Below, piece by piece: positions 21,956 to 34,836 of a stretch of 64,000 bases of DNA; positions within the stretch are counted from its first letter, which is position 1; every line of letters starts with the position of its first letter. The notes beneath the pieces are model-generated. The model worked only from the letters and a program-made list of their open reading frames with translations. It did not search any database and had not been told where the DNA came from. Position numbers and translations under genes: made by a program. The stretch comes from Hyalella azteca. Its lineage: Eukaryota > Arthropoda > Malacostraca > Amphipoda > Hyalellidae. The stretch spans positions 1 to 64,000 of the forward strand of contig NW_025932417.1 of the NCBI RefSeq assembly GCF_000764305.2, written 5' to 3'.

Positions 21956-24900
21956 ATGTACGTTGATTCAATAGGACGACGAACGCTGCAGCTGCTGCTG
22001 GCCCTGCAGCTGATGCAGCTCGCTGCAGCGAATGTTGCAGAGTCTACAAACTCGTCAGTGGCGTCTGCAAATATTACAGAATTTGCTGCAGACGCTAAAG
22101 ACTCAATGACAAGCACTGCAAACACGACAGCAGTTCCTGCAGGCGTCACAGCAGTTACTGCAGATGCTGCAGCAGTTACTGCAGATGTTGTAGCAGTAAA
22201 TGCAGATGACGCAGAAGTTCCAGCAGATGACGCAGATGTTGCTGCAGATGTTGCAGCCGTTCCTAAGGGCGCTGAGAAGACGAGACGCAACAAGTTCTCC
22301 GACAGAGGTTCGTTAGCGCTGCACGAAAAACTTCATGAAGAAATCGATAATATTCCTTAGAGCTCGAACGCTCGCCCTACTTATACGTGCTACCAAGTAT
22401 TCATTCTATATTACGACAGTTTAATTACATTCCACATGGTGATTTAATTCAATTTAGGCAGATTTTTTGATTTAGAGCAATTAATTGCTTTAGATTAATG
22501 GATTTGTTAAGATAAATGGTTTTGGAAAGATATATGGTTTTGTTAAGATAAATGGTTTTGTTAAGATAAATGATTTCGTTTTGATGAATTTCGTTGCTTT
22601 GTAGCTGAATACAAGAGCTTGCATTAAAATACAGACCTATTCAGTAGCAGGAATTTGTGTTGTGTGAGCAGACGAGCGTCTTTTCCTGGCCAACTACGCA
22701 ACGAGCACCGAGCTACGTATCTCCTTCTCAACCGCCACCGTGCCCTACACGTGCTTCTCATGTGAGTGTCGTGCCCTACACGTGCTTCTCATGTGAGTGT
22801 CGTGCCCTACACGTGCTTCTCATGTGAGTGTCGTGCCCCACACGTGCTTCTCATGTGAGTGTCGTGCCTTACACGTGTTTTTCTTATGTATTTGGTGAAA
22901 AGGTGAGGAGCTTAGGTATGCGTTATATGTTATAGGCGCGTATGATTCTAATGGGCGTATAAAAGTGCCGATTCTCTTGCTCATCCTCATCACCGACATA
23001 GACGTGGATGTGAGCCTTGACATCGTCATTTGCGGACTACACGAGGGTGCTGAGGACTGTTAAGGGAGGGGGGGCTAGGGTTTACCCTAAAATTTTCGGA
23101 TTTTGGCTTTTCCGGTTTTTAATCTCATCTTAAAGCTGACATTCTGCCCTATCCAACGGTACCATTACCATCTCTGTACGCTGATTTATGAATTCACGAT
23201 AGGTCGTGAAAGGGGGGAGGGTTGTGGAGTTCTTTAACAAATAGCATAGACGGTAATTACTCTAATTAGCTCCCTAGTTTTTTAAATAGAGTGTCTGCTG
23301 GCGCTGCGCTTCAGTTATCCGTTTAGTCTCATCTTAAAGCTGACATTCTCAGCTACCCAACGGTACCATTACCATCTCGGTACGTTGATTCATGCGTTCA
23401 CTACAGATCATAAAAGGGGGAGGGTGGAGGCCTTTCAAGCAAAATCCACCAATCATAGACAAGAAAATAGAGCGTAAGTACTTACGTTCACTTAGCGAGT
23501 TTTGAAAGTATTGCCCCTGGACTATAGCTGAGTTAGGTTGGATCACCTGAAACTGTACTCACTGGAGAAGAGAGAGGCATATCATACTGAACGCTGATGA
23601 TGATAACCGGACTGGCCTCTAACTCTATGAATGAGATCTGCAAATCCCAGGAAGAGAAGAGAGATATTGAGTCGGATAACCCCATATAGGCAACAGGCCT
23701 GCGACCAGATTTCAATCAGTTCGGGAAGGATCGTATTACGCGGCAGAGTCAAGGCTATAGAAGGCCTTGACAATCGAGTTGTGAGGGGAAAATTTCACTC
23801 CTGAGACCTTCATGGAACAACTGAACGTTTATTTTTATTTTTATTTTAACAATTCTGGATATTCTGCCTTAACCTCAGTACTGCCTTAACCCCATGTACA
23901 GAACTGTGTACAGTATGCACCCCAGTACAATAGCATCGTGCATCAGTTGGCCCAACTGAAAGTATCGAGCAGCTTGATCAACTGACGGGACCAGCTTGCT
24001 AAACTATGGGCCTCAGCTGACCCAAACCATCAAGGCATCAACTGGCCAACTAAATGCATCAGCGTGCTCAACTAAGGTCAGATCCACAGTAGATATGGAC
24101 TGCATCAGTAGCAGGGGAACGGTGGATGACGAAGGCGGAGCAGCAGCATGGTCGTGGACCACCCCATTCAATACCTTCTTAAGGGCTCTAATGTTCTACG
24201 TGTGTGTGGTCCGTGTGGTTCATGCAAAGCGGGAGTTGTGCATGAGCGTGGTGCGTGTTGTAAGAGTGGTGCGTGCAGTGTGGTGGTGTGGGCTGCAATA
24301 ATTGTTGGCATCTCCATAGGTATGCTAAAAACAATAATACCAAGCACAGCCCACACCCAATTTTACACCCCACTCCTATATTCAATTCGAATACTCAGTC
24401 TATACTCTCACGATCTGCATACAGAAATATTAATCTCCTCAAAAAATTCTAGACATATTCATGAGGTGCATTCCTCCTCCCCATGTGGCTGTCAGATCCG
24501 TCATTCCTCCATCGAACTGGTAAACCCCAAAGTGCCGGTTTAGCAGCATGAATGTTTGCAGATCGTCCACGGCAGGCAAGTAATGTTAGACAGTATTGTT
24601 TTGTCACTATTATTCAAGGTGATTGTTGCTAATTCTATTTTACGAACCCTGCAGTTGTCAATGCAGTGACGTGCATGGGTAGGAAAAGACGTCGCAGGCG
24701 ACGTGCACAGCAAGACATCGTCGTCTCAGCCCCTACGACGTCGAAGTTTACACAAATCGACTCGTCACTGAATGGCGCCATCAGTGACATCAGTGATCCC
24801 CTTCTTGGCGCAGCAATAGCAAATGCCGACGAAGAATACGACAAAAAATCCGAAGAGATGGGCGAAAAAAGCGGGTCGGGACGATCAGGGAGGAAGTTCT

Positions 24901-25025
24901 TCACGGTCTGGAACGTCGCTTACACGACGGTCACCAAAACTAAAACTGTCACCAACTTCTCCGTGACAGCCTCTATCTCCGCCATGTGCATGCCGAGCGG
25001 CTTCCCGGTGCCCAAGCTCTGTTGA
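21956..25025 (+). CDS. Gene A (type 1): secreted Thr-motif protein, three exons
   Basis: Exons: 21956-22307, 22672-22761, 24655-25025, about 270 residues; the initiating ATG directly follows a CAG acceptor. Exon 1 has a signal peptide (RRTLQLLLALQLMQLAAANV), then an Ala/Asp/Val-rich acidic region with AVTADAAAV-type repeats and a basic end. Its donor (AGAG|gttcgt) is weak; if ignored, exon 1 ends at TAG 22358-22360. Exon 2 (90 nt, phase 1 at both ends) encodes LFLANYATSTELRISFSTAT then VPYTC. Exon 3 encodes VNAVTCMGRKRRRRRR, an acidic linker with IDSSLNG, and a second motif (FFTVWNVAYTTVTKTKTVTN, then FSVTASISAMCMPSGF), ending KLC and TGA. Gene E has the same three-exon plan. Basic clusters suggest proteolytic processing (inference). 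Function unknown. Confidence 0.68.
22762..22890 (+). repeat. 31-bp array carrying splice donors, gene A intron 2
   Basis: The last 22 bases of exon 2 plus its donor (cacgtgcttctcat|gtgagt) are repeated about four times in tandem at 31-bp steps, with donors at 22762, 22793, 22824 and 22855. A degraded fifth unit follows. Because 31 is not a multiple of three, use of a later donor changes the frame; reading past the first meets a TGA within 13 codons. Confidence 0.8.
22967..23062 (+). mobile_element. Short LINE reverse transcriptase fragment
   Basis: ttgctcatcctcatcacc then gacatagacgtggatgtgag aligns with the FLIHIADIDVAL block of the LINE copy at 37916. It continues through the degraded SSFADD region (catcgtcatttgcgga). 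Confidence 0.6.
23058..23250. mobile_element. Partial copy of the TTAA-flanked MITE
   Basis: ttaagggagggggggctagg, the following ttttggcttttccggtttt, and atcttaaagctgacattctg match the left half of the intact element at 60911-61320. The right terminal repeat is missing. A second shorter match lies at 23325-23410. Confidence 0.6.
23325..23525. mobile_element. Composite MITE fragments
   Basis: The stretch begins with atcttaaagctgacattctc (TTAA MITE family). It continues with ctttcaagcaaaatccacc, ttacgttcacttagcgag and ttttgaaagtattgcccc, which match the small MITE at 44257-44402. Confidence 0.55.
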
Positions 25026-25221
25026 TGAGTCGGTGGACAGCGCTCAGGCGTACAGCGCACAAGCGTACATGATACGGGAGAACATCGCAAGATGTACAGT
25101 GCACACTGCACATTGTACTGCACCGGTTCTCGTTGGGTCATCCACGAAGAAGTACTCCATGTGTGCCGCTTGCCCTGTCCGTTGTAGCACAATTTGTACA
25201 TAGCACACATTTGACCCACGT

Positions 25222-25227
25222 AATAAA
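25222..25227 (+). terminator. Poly(A) signal of gene A
   Basis: AATAAA in cgtaataaacgtacatg, about 200 bp after the stop. The equivalent position after decayed copy F also has AATAAA (36611); after gene E it is changed to aattga. Confidence 0.5.
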
Positions 25228-25399
25228 CGTACATGTCTACCAACATACATGTTTGCTTCCTATTCTCCGGTCCCGACGCACATGCTACTACCACACCTCT
25301 GTGCCTCACCCGCCCTGTCGTACATGTCCACTACCTCACGACTGTGTTTCTCATTCTACCGTCCCGACGCACATTTCTCAGTCATTTTAATACACTTCA

Positions 25400-27240
25400 G
25401 ATCCTGAAATTTACCGCGATTTGCTGTACTGGAAAGCGTAGTTCACTCTCTGGGAGGAGAAGTATAATTTAGTCGCGTGTATTAAAAGAACTAAAGAGAG
25501 CATAACAGGAGAGTAGAACAAAATTCTAGGATAAACTGTTAGGTACAAAACTCTGCTTCACGGTCTACAGTCTACTCTACACCATCGAAAAGTTCAGCTC
25601 GCGCGTGAAGTAGCAACATTTCGAAATTCGTCAAGAGTTTCTTCCAGTTTGCCATTGAGTAGTCCGCTAAAGACGGACCACTTAAAACCTTCTATCAGAC
25701 GCTAATTAAGACATGGGCGTTACGGCTTCCGTCATTACAGCGTCGGTCTTACGGTTAATTGCGTTCTCTATCCCGGCTTAGGTACACGGTCGATTCCGGC
25801 CGTCGACTCAGACGGCCATGTAGCCGGTGCCCAGCGCCTGATTGGAGCAGGAAGTGTGCTGGTAAAATCGTTAAATCGTTCGTAAATCTGACATTTCTCT
25901 TCCTTCGGCATTCACTCGCGACTTCAGATCCCATTCAGAAAAGGAAATGGGTCATATTGTCCAATGGGTCATATTGTCATATTGTCCATTGTTACTCTGT
26001 CACCCATAGGACTTGCAGAGAGTTGGTATAGCAATAATACGTCTTTTTGCCGGATCCAGTTTTCACTCAGATAAAAGAATAGGTAATATTCTGCAAGCAG
26101 TGACACACTTTCTCACTGACTGGGCGAAGACGGCCCACATTAAGCTAAAATCTAAATAGTGCATTGCTATTTGGACATAGTCTTACTAATCTCGCATTCA
26201 GGTGTCGCATGGAGGTTTCATGAAGGAAGTTTATTCGTTCATAATTAAGCTTTTGGCCTCCTAGAAGGCGCTGGCTACACCGAAGAGTTCATAAGTCTTA
26301 GACACCATAATTGTGTTCTAGCTAACAACTACCTGACAAATAGCGCAAATCAGCCATAAATATATTCACTATTAGTACATTCAGTTAGTAAAGATAAATC
26401 CCTTACCCCTATACAGTCAACACCTGTGATCTTACTACCAAAAATAACTTTTAGTTCGTAACTCTTACAGCCAACCAATTACGGCTTTTCAAGCTGAACC
26501 CACCAATAGCAGACAAGAAATCTGTTGCTATACGTGCACCTATAAGCGAGTTTGGCAATACGGCCAGAATTTATCGCCTTCAGGGCGATAAATTCTGTTT
26601 CGACAAATTCTTTATTAAACCAAATATGCTGCGACGGCTTAAAAATATTTGTATTTATTCAAAATATTCGAATGTTTCAGCATTATGCATATTTTCAAGA
26701 AATATTTGCAATTATTTTCAAGCGATTAATGAACATGTGAACTCAAGTGCAAAATTAACTAGGTACTTTAATTAAATAAAACCAGGTCAGATACTCAATT
26801 ATTAACGACACGTAAGTTGCTACAGAACTTATGTCGCCAGCCTCCACTATTTTTATATAAATAATGTAAGGACAAATTCCGATTAAGATCCAAGCAGCTT
26901 TAAAATTTTAATTTCGAAATCAAACAATACAAATTGTGGTTTTGACCAATATTATAGGCTGTTCGTATATACGAGCGGCGAGTCAAGTGCAGCATTTACG
27001 TCGTGGCGACTCGTGTGTCGTTGAGGTTTGTGAAACTTCTTAATGTTTTACACTTCCCAGTAGTGTTCTTGAAATAATAAATATATCAAAGTATGGGATT
27101 AAGTGTTCGACTAGAAAAGAAAAACTTGAGTCAGAATGTGAGACGTGGAGATGCTCAGGAAAGAACTAAATTAATCAAGGAAAGGAATGGTTTTTTAGCA
27201 GGGAAAAACATGAGGATAGTAGCGGTCGCAAAAACTATAA
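25400..27240. other. Intergenic between genes A and B
   Basis: No exon recognised. A diverged copy of the small MITE family lies at about 26440-26575 (cttttcaagctgaaccc, caccaatagcagacaagaaa). A palindrome cgtatatacg is at about 26966 upstream of the gene B first exon. Confidence 0.4.
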
Positions 27241-27302
27241 CACGTTCATAAATGACGACGTTGCATGGTCGTCATACGCACACCGACGTACGAGGTGCAG
27301 GA

Positions 27303-30300
27303 ATGAAGGTGAGTGGCAGCGCTTTTCCAGACCGGCCGTGCAGATTTGAATTAAGTAAATTTTTATTTAGAACTATCGAAATAATTTAGGTTCTTATTCG
27401 TCTGAATTCATTAAATATAGCAGTCCCTTGCTTTGGAATTAGTCAAAGAAATTAAACGTGGCAAGACAATTTGAGTTGAAAAAATTAAACGATTATAATT
27501 TATTCTTTAGCGAACTACTAACTACTCCGGCATCCAAAAGTACTTCTAGAAAATTTTTGAAGACGCTCGCGCTGTAATTCCCTAAAAATACCCTCTAGAC
27601 AGCACGAATAAGTTTTAAGAAGAAAATTCAGATTTTAAAACATATCGAAATATACCGCCTATAGGACTCTAGGTCAAGGAACATCCATAGTCTTCTTCAG
27701 ACATCATAGTCTGAATTTCAGTCTCTGTATATGCTGCCCAAACACTCGTAACTAACCAAGAGTGCTTGAAGTAGCTGCTTGCTGGCAAAAAGGTACAGGA
27801 AATTTGCGAAGAAATATCAATTGCGTGCGTTGTATGAAGAAACAAATGTGCAGTCTAGAACACCTCGCTTGATGTGCGCAGAACTGTTGCTGGAAGATCA
27901 CCGTATTGCGTCTGTCATGCGGAAATACATACCTCATACATACATCGTTTGTGGGAAGTCACAGCAATACTTGTCACTCATCTGCGGGCATCACCCCACA
28001 CCGACAGTTCTTCGGTTATCACCCCACTCCGACATTTCTGCAGTCATTACCACTACCTGTATTTGGATGGCACAGAAATTGAAGAGAAGCAATTTGTCCG
28101 TGATCTGATGAAGTGTTAAATGAAGACGGAAGCCAAGCCACGTTTGATGATCACGTCGTGGTAATAGTGGCAAAAGGCAGACGACTGATGAGGTGGGTCA
28201 AGCGGACATTCCTAACAAGAGATGCGAAGTCAATGGTTACTCATCAGAACCTTCTTGCTCCCCATTCTGGAGAACTGTTGCCAGCTTTGAGCGCCGCCCA
28301 TGGCGGGCGCGGTACGGCAATTTTAGGCAGTCCAACGGACCTATACGTCCAGGACCAGCGGGATGAGGAACGTGCGCTACTCGCTACTGAAACAGGTTGA
28401 AACACCTGGTGGCAGTACTCAATTATAAAGAGATGAAAGCGGTGTGTCATCCTGTGCGCTTGGGAGATGATAACAATATCAACTGCTTGCATTAATGGAA
28501 AAAAGAGTTTCTAGAGGAGTTAGATCTGTCAAAATCAGAGAAAGGGAAGACGGAGCAGTGTGCTGGATACACCAATCGAACGAACAAGGGGCAAGCGTTT
28601 AAACTCTTTGCGCAGGATCACTTTCCGTGAGAGTCCTGAGGCTGTTCAAATGCCGGTGGAGTTGAGTGGTGAGGAGGGAGTTCCCTTAGTGACCTTCAAG
28701 AGACGACTAGATGCGTTTCAATTCATCCAGTATTAAATATTTAAATAGATAAAATATATTACCAAAAAGCTGTAAGTAAATTGTTCAAGTAAATATTTTC
28801 GTAGAAGTAAATTACACTTGTATTTGCCACAACTGTCCACTGTCGCTAATGTCTTTTTGAGGTACGTGTTGATTATGTACCCGACAGCCATTTACTTGCA
28901 TTTTTCTGCAAACTCATTTAAATTCGTCACGTAGTTTTGAACGACGCTTCATGACTGCCGTATCAATGGGCTAAACAAATTCTTTTTCACGGTTAAAGCA
29001 AAAAAATTCCCAGTTGGAGCAAACAAACTTGCATAATTCAACGAAGAAGATTGTTCATGATAAAGTTACCATTAATTACAGTGGAGACCAAGTTTCAAGA
29101 TTCATGATGTAAATTAATCACTTTATTTAAAAGAATAATTCTAAAGTTTACTCCTAATTTGGAGTTTATCCTCATTAATCAGCATTTAAAAGTTGTCCAT
29201 CGTGTGATGATGATTATGAGATTTCATTAAATTCTAATTTCATTGGTTAACCCTGAGACCTGTTAATTGGCTTACTTTAAGATCATATTTAATTGGCTTG
29301 CTGTAAGACCTTATTTAAATTCTCATCTTGAGTTCTATTCAATTGGCTTGCTGTAAAACCCCATTTAACACTAGAGCTTTGTAAACTACATCGAATTATT
29401 TGAAAAAGGGCATCACATTGATAAAATTGCATTTCAGATTCCCAATCGTGATTTATAACCAGATTAACGTGTAATAACTAAACAACGCACGTTGTTTACT
29501 GAAGTATACGCGTTTTAACTAAAATACACACGTTTCAGGTGAATTTGAGTAGCGCCGTTTTGCTGGCGGCCCTCCTATTGGCCAGCACCACCGCCACCCC
29601 CCAACCCCCGGATGAGGGAGCCGATGTGAGGGCAAATGTACCGCAAACCTCCGCTGATGAGCCTCAGGAAAAGTTCTCCGAGGTGGGGGAGCAACATATC
29701 TCCCCAAGTGCGGTGCCGGAGAAATCCCCTGGTGGAGAAGAAGGGGAACCACGAACCTCCATTGTTGTGTCTTCAGCGAAACCAATCGAAGTGAGGGAAT
29801 CGTGGGCTTCCTCAAGTGCGGTGCCAGAGAATTACCCCGAAGGGGATGGAGGGGAACCCCCAGCAAAATCCATCGTAGAAGAGGAAATAAAGGCCTCCTC
29901 AAGTGCAGCACTAGAAAAATCTGTCGGCTTGGGGGAAGAGGAACCCCAAACTTCCCCGGACGCGACCCAACAGGCAGGCGAGAAAGAGCAAGGAAATCCA
30001 ACCCTCGCGAAGTTGGGGGAGCATGACAGGCTCGCGGGGCAAGATGAGGAGCAGAAGGCTGAGCAAAGAAGTGAGTAACGTAAATATATGAATTGCTTAG
30101 GACGAGGTGCGTTATTCATCACTCATATGTATGCACGAGTCAAAACTCTTATATTCTTGGTTAGCGTTTCTGACGCTTACGTTTCTGCAGTCCCATGCGT
30201 CGCCTTAGTATTTCGGCCCTGCTAGGCATGTCGTCATCACTGCCGTGGTCCTGAAGGCCAGTGAAACAACTCCAGTGGATCTATCCCAGTTGGGGCAGCT

Positions 30301-33300
30301 GGTGTACAATGGTATTGCTAGCTTCTTGTCGCCGGTAGCGGTGCAACGACGGAAGATCAGGGATTGTGCCCAGGAATAATTCTAGTCGTCTCTTGAAGGT
30401 CTCCAGGGTGAAATCCCTCTCCAGCGAAAAGGCGTTAAGCAGTCTCGGTTTCACCCATAGAAAAGATTCCTCCTATAGTAGAGATTGAAATTTGACAGCA
30501 GCTCTGTTATCCTGCACAACTTCCTCTTCTCTCGCAATGTTATGTCACTACTTTGAAGGACTCACTTTCAAAGTTTGGGGCTAGTCCGTTTCTTATTTTC
30601 CTTACGTACAAAATAGAATAACTCCTCAGTCTCTTCTGCAGAAGCACAGACCTAGACGCTATAACCTTTTCAAACAAGACGTTCAGCTTTCTCATCCTGC
30701 TGATCCTAGACGTGAGGGTATACTAAGTTGATTCCTATGCCGTACTGCAGCGACCGTGAATGGAGTCCATAGCTCGCAGCAGTACTCAATTAGAGGAATC
30801 ACAACTGCTCTTAATGGTGTGATCATCGGTTCCGCTTCTATTGTTCAGAACGTTATCAAGATCCTCTCTATCTGTTTCCTGTCCAAGGTAGCAAACGAAT
30901 TGATTTTCGTAAACTTCTATGCCGCCGGTGTAAGATTATTGTGCTATACCCCGACTTTTTTTTGCTCAATATCTCAGAACCTCAAACTTGGTCCCATTGA
31001 CTTCATGTTTCTCATTTGGGCCCAGTCATATACGTCTTCTCGCAGCCTCTCGCAAACCACTTCGTCTATAATCATAATCGTCATCAGCACTGTGGTGTCG
31101 TACTAAAATGACGATTTCGATGCGTAGATCACTTCCACCGCTCCACATCTATGTCAGCGATGTAAATGAGGAAGAGGATCGGATCAATCACCATTTCCTG
31201 TGGCACCCCTCTTTTCGCCCAAGCCTCGTCTGATAATGAGCTTTCAACAACGTCAGCTCGTAATCTGTCGGTTAGAGAGTTGGAGATCATTTCCAAAGAT
31301 TCTCTTCGATTCCCAGTGGTTTTAGTTTTCAGAACACACAATGGCAATTACAGGCTTTTTGCAAATTCCAAGTTCACCACGTTCACGCCGGTCCTCTCCG
31401 CCAGTTTGGCCAGAATTTGATGATGATGCTCCCGTAATGGGACAAGCAAAAGCGATTTTGTTTGAAACGGAGTTGTCGTCTATTGAAAAAGCCAGCTTCC
31501 TCCATATACTGTATCAGCCTCCTGACAACGACTTTTTCAAACACATTGATTACATGCGATGTTTATGTCCCCGTCCTTTGATTTTGGATTTTGTCTCCTG
31601 TATTCCTCTTGTGGATAGGATTTATCAGCCCCACATTGAGATAAATAAGAAAGTTTCGGCTTTCCGTCCTTATACTGTACTTTCTTGATTAAAGTCAGTG
31701 ATACAGTTCAGTGTTCCGACACACCGCATGGACTCTTTCCAGTCTAGAAGCGAAAGAAGTCGATAGTTCATCGATACATCTTTCAAAGCGCGGTGTTTCA
31801 ACCTCAATTATTTATCAACACACATCCTACTGGAAGTTTCTGCAGCAGCTACTTAAATCTCATTTTCTTGTGTGAAGGAGGACCTAAAATTTCAATCGGA
31901 TTGATCAAACGATTGAGCCACTTGCCTTGACCCGCGTTTCAGGCAACGTCTGCAGTGAGGCCTTCAATCTTCTGATCAAAACTTCCTTCCCATTAGAATT
32001 GGGATCAATGTATACTTGTTCGTTCATTATTGTTTGCTTTTTGAGCTGTTTTGTTGATTTTGGTGGTGAGCAATAGCTTCTTATACGAGTTTGGCCTTCC
32101 TCTTCCGAAAAATAAGCATATATTTTGATCAATCAATTTCATTAAAAACTCTGTATCAATGCCCATAGAGCCTCGCTATATGCGTCTATATAACTGGTTC
32201 ATACACGGTCAATCCCGCTTGAGTTAATCGAATGACTCAAAATTTTGACAAAAATGATTGACCGTCTAGAGAATCCATTAATTATAGAGGATATCTGAAC
32301 ACTCTTTCGAACTGCGCTATTTGCAGTTGGTACTTGCCATGGTCTTCGTCACTCAGCATAATTGTTTTTCAGTGGGACCACTGTGGCCGTTTTTGGCTTA
32401 TGGCTGGGCATACTTATAGAAATATTTTGGGTTCTCTCTAGTGCATGGCACGCACCACTCGCTCCTCTGCTGTCCTCTTTTCAGACTCGTATGAGGCCTC
32501 CTGCAGCTTATCTTAATTTTCTTGCATTGACGCACCAACCTCTGCCTCTCTATTTCCCTGTAGGAAGCCGCCATCCATAACTCATGGAACTTGGATCTCC
32601 ACTCAACTTCGTAGAGTTGATTCTTAATAGCTTCTCAAGCCGTTCTTCAATGGTGGATATTTAACCCAGCCAGACGCGTTGAGGTGTAGGTCAGGACTGG
32701 TTCCCAATTCCAATTGTCGTCTCTACCAACGCCAGATGATGGTCTGACAAAATGGCTTCTCAACTCTAAGATCAGGAATCAGTTCTTCATTGCTTGGGAA
32801 AAACAAGTCAAGGATATTGTGTACCCTTGTGGGAATGCGTATATATTGACAAATAGGTACTTGCCAGCAAACTGCACAAGTTTATTTTTCTGACTTCTAT
32901 CGAAGTCAACAATTTCCAACGGATATGAGGGAGATTGAAGTCCCCATCACTGAATAGAAACAAGAGTCTTCCAGTTGAGCAACCTTGGTATAGGTATTAT
33001 ATATATCACCTTAAGTGTCTCGTTGAGCATAAACAATGGATAAGCTGGTGGTCTATAGACTATGGCTACGTAAAGGCCGAGTTGTTCAATGTGAAGTCAC
33101 ACATCCTTTACAATGTAATTATTGATCGAACTAAAGTCCAACGTCCTTCCTATGAAGGAGTTGCTGAGGTCTACTTTTAGTCCTCTCATTTTCCTCCCCT
33201 CCTGCCGGTCTGCGCTGTAATGATGTAAACAGTCACATTCATTTTTTCCATCGTGTATTTCATTTGTTGGATGCAACTCTATGAGTTCCATCATGATACA

Positions 33301-34836
33301 TTCGGGAAGAACTGACTTCACGCGAGTATTTTGCTGTGAACCATGTCTGTACAAATTATTCATTACAATTTGTTTACAGTTTTTGAGCTCTTTGATTAGT
33401 TCATAAATATTTTCATTTGATATAGTTTTTAGGACGAGTCCTCAATACTAGACTCCAAGTTATCCTTGGGTCATTAAGAAGTTCTTTGTATTCCTGGTGC
33501 ACGATAGTGATGAGCGAGTGTAGTGCCAGGGAATATCTAAAAAGTAGTAGTCCAGTGCCGGGAAATAGGAATAATGTAAGAGAATGGTGTGGAGAAATGT
33601 GTATAACGTAGGAGACTGTGGCAAGGAAATAGTTACAATTAATTCAGAAGGTATTTAGTTTGAGGAGTCTATGTTACTTTGCTGGTGTGGTTGCAGAGAA
33701 GTTCTTCCTCTGGGCGAGCTACACCACCACCACCAAGTTCAAGCTCTCCTTCACCACCTCCTCTATCCCCGCCACCTGCTTCACCAGTGAGTATTAATGC
33801 TGTTCTTTATAACCAGGAATGTGACAATGCATTCAAATTTTATACGCAGTAATGTGACAACGCATTCGTATTTTATTAGTAGTAATATGGTAGCACAATC
33901 GAATGTAATACGTAAGCAGTATAGACCTGTCCCCACATGACCCTCTCACAACGCACTTTACCTCCCTAATAATACTGTCACTGCGTATTCTGCCAACCCC
34001 ATGATCCTGTAATGACGTATTACCTCAACCAAATGACCTTATAACGATGAACCTTCCCCACTCAAGACCTTGTCACGACGTGCTCTAACAACCTCCAGAT
34101 CTTGTCATGACATACTGTCCTATTCTTCAGCCACTTCTTGCAGAGATTCTGTTGTTGTAATTGCATATCATGATGGTGGCAACTAGACGAGGGGGAGGTG
34201 ATAGATAAGATTTTAAGAGCACTTTGGCTACAGGTTGTTATATGAACGTCATTGGCTCGTTGACCGGCCAGCAACATTAGGCTACAATTCATTACACCCT
34301 GGACAAGCCAGGTCCTCATTTATCAATCAGATTTGGTTAAATGGGTGAGTTGGCCATTAGCTGAGATTCCCAATTGAGTTTGTCCTGAGTGGAACTCGAA
34401 CCTGTGCCACTGTGTGCAAGAGATGGAAGTTTTTACCAGTGCAGCTTCCTTCCCTACTGCACCCTCCCAGCGTTTCATACTTGATCATAACAAAAGAGGT
34501 GCAATGTGCCATTCTGACCTCAAATTTCTTCAATACTCAGCTGTGAATGCAGTTCCTTGTATGGGCCGTCGCAAGAAAAGTATCTTGCAGCGCCTGACAA
34601 AATTGAACCCTGATACCCACCACGAGAGGCTGGATGGGTCCATGCGGGGAGCGCACCCCCCTGACCTGGAGGAGGACTTGGCGCGGGAGGGGGCTGAGGC
34701 CCGCAAGCTGCTGACGGTGTGGTCGACAGCGTTCTCCACCAAGACGGCTACGTCCTACTTTACCAACACGTCCGTCACCGTCCGTATGTCGGCGGCCTGC
34801 TCCATCGCGGGAATCGGGTACCCGGGCTGTGGGTAG
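27303..34836 (+). CDS. Gene B (type 2): secreted acidic Thr-motif protein, four exons
   Basis: Exons: 27303-27308, 29539-30070, 33697-33786, 34541-34836, 307 residues. The first coding exon holds only ATGAAG before gtgagt; the same exon end and upstream sequence recur for C and D. Exon 2 completes the signal peptide (VNLSSAVLLAALLLASTTAT). It then encodes a Glu/Pro/Ser-rich region with three degenerate repeats (SPSAVPEKSPGG, SSSAVPENYPEG, SSSAALEKSVGL) and LGEHDRLAGQDEEQKAEQR. Exon 3 (90 nt, phase 1) encodes KKFFLWASYTTTTKFKLSFT then TSSIPATC. Exon 4 encodes VNAVPCMGRRKKS, NPDTHHERLDGSM, a basic/acidic helix-like stretch, and the second motif (LLTVWSTAFSTKTATSYFTN, TSVTVRMSAAC), ending GCG and TAG. 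Intron 1 carries a LINE fragment and intron 2 a minus-strand LINE. No known function. Confidence 0.72.
28047..28740 (+). mobile_element. LINE 3'-end fragment in gene B intron 1
   Basis: Broken frames match the LINE at 37584-38880: LDGTEIEEKQFVRDL, FDDHVVVIVAKGRRLMRWVK, then cactttccgtgagagtcc and ccttcaagagacgactagat corresponding to the RLFNVL..VKRRLD C-terminal block. Many stops and indels. Confidence 0.7.
30190..33363 (-). mobile_element. Degraded non-LTR retrotransposon (jockey/CR1 type), minus strand
   Basis: Read from 33363 down: an endonuclease start (QLGLYVAIVYRPPAYPLF), GDFNLPHIRWK near 32950, LDLFFPSNEELIPDLRVE near 32780. Then the reverse transcriptase: ERTGVNVVNLEFAKSL near 31390, RGVPQEMVIDPILFLIYIAD near 31200, and the C-terminus ETFKRRLELFLGTIPDLPSL near 30390. 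Endonuclease followed by reverse transcriptase in one orientation, with many frameshifts and stops, marks a nearly full-length dead LINE. It fills most of gene B intron 2. Confidence 0.78.
33787..34540. other. Gene B intron 3
   Basis: Collinear with C intron 3 (44227-45152). It contains loosely repeated motifs (tgtcacgacgtactctcccaaccc types). A tRNA B-box-like word in reverse orientation (gtggaactcgaacctgtgcc near 34390) may be part of a SINE. Confidence 0.45.

Noticed and set aside
22958..22965. TATAAAAG as a promoter within gene A intron 2
   Set aside because: A good TATA match, but it directly precedes a dead LINE fragment and no family exon lies at a suitable distance; kept only as a note.
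29519..30001. 160-codon minus-strand Pro/Arg/Leu-rich frame
   Set aside because: Antisense shadow of the gene B Glu/Pro/Ser-rich exon.
31341..31688. 115-codon plus-strand frame
   Set aside because: Antisense to the minus-strand LINE reverse transcriptase and its linker.
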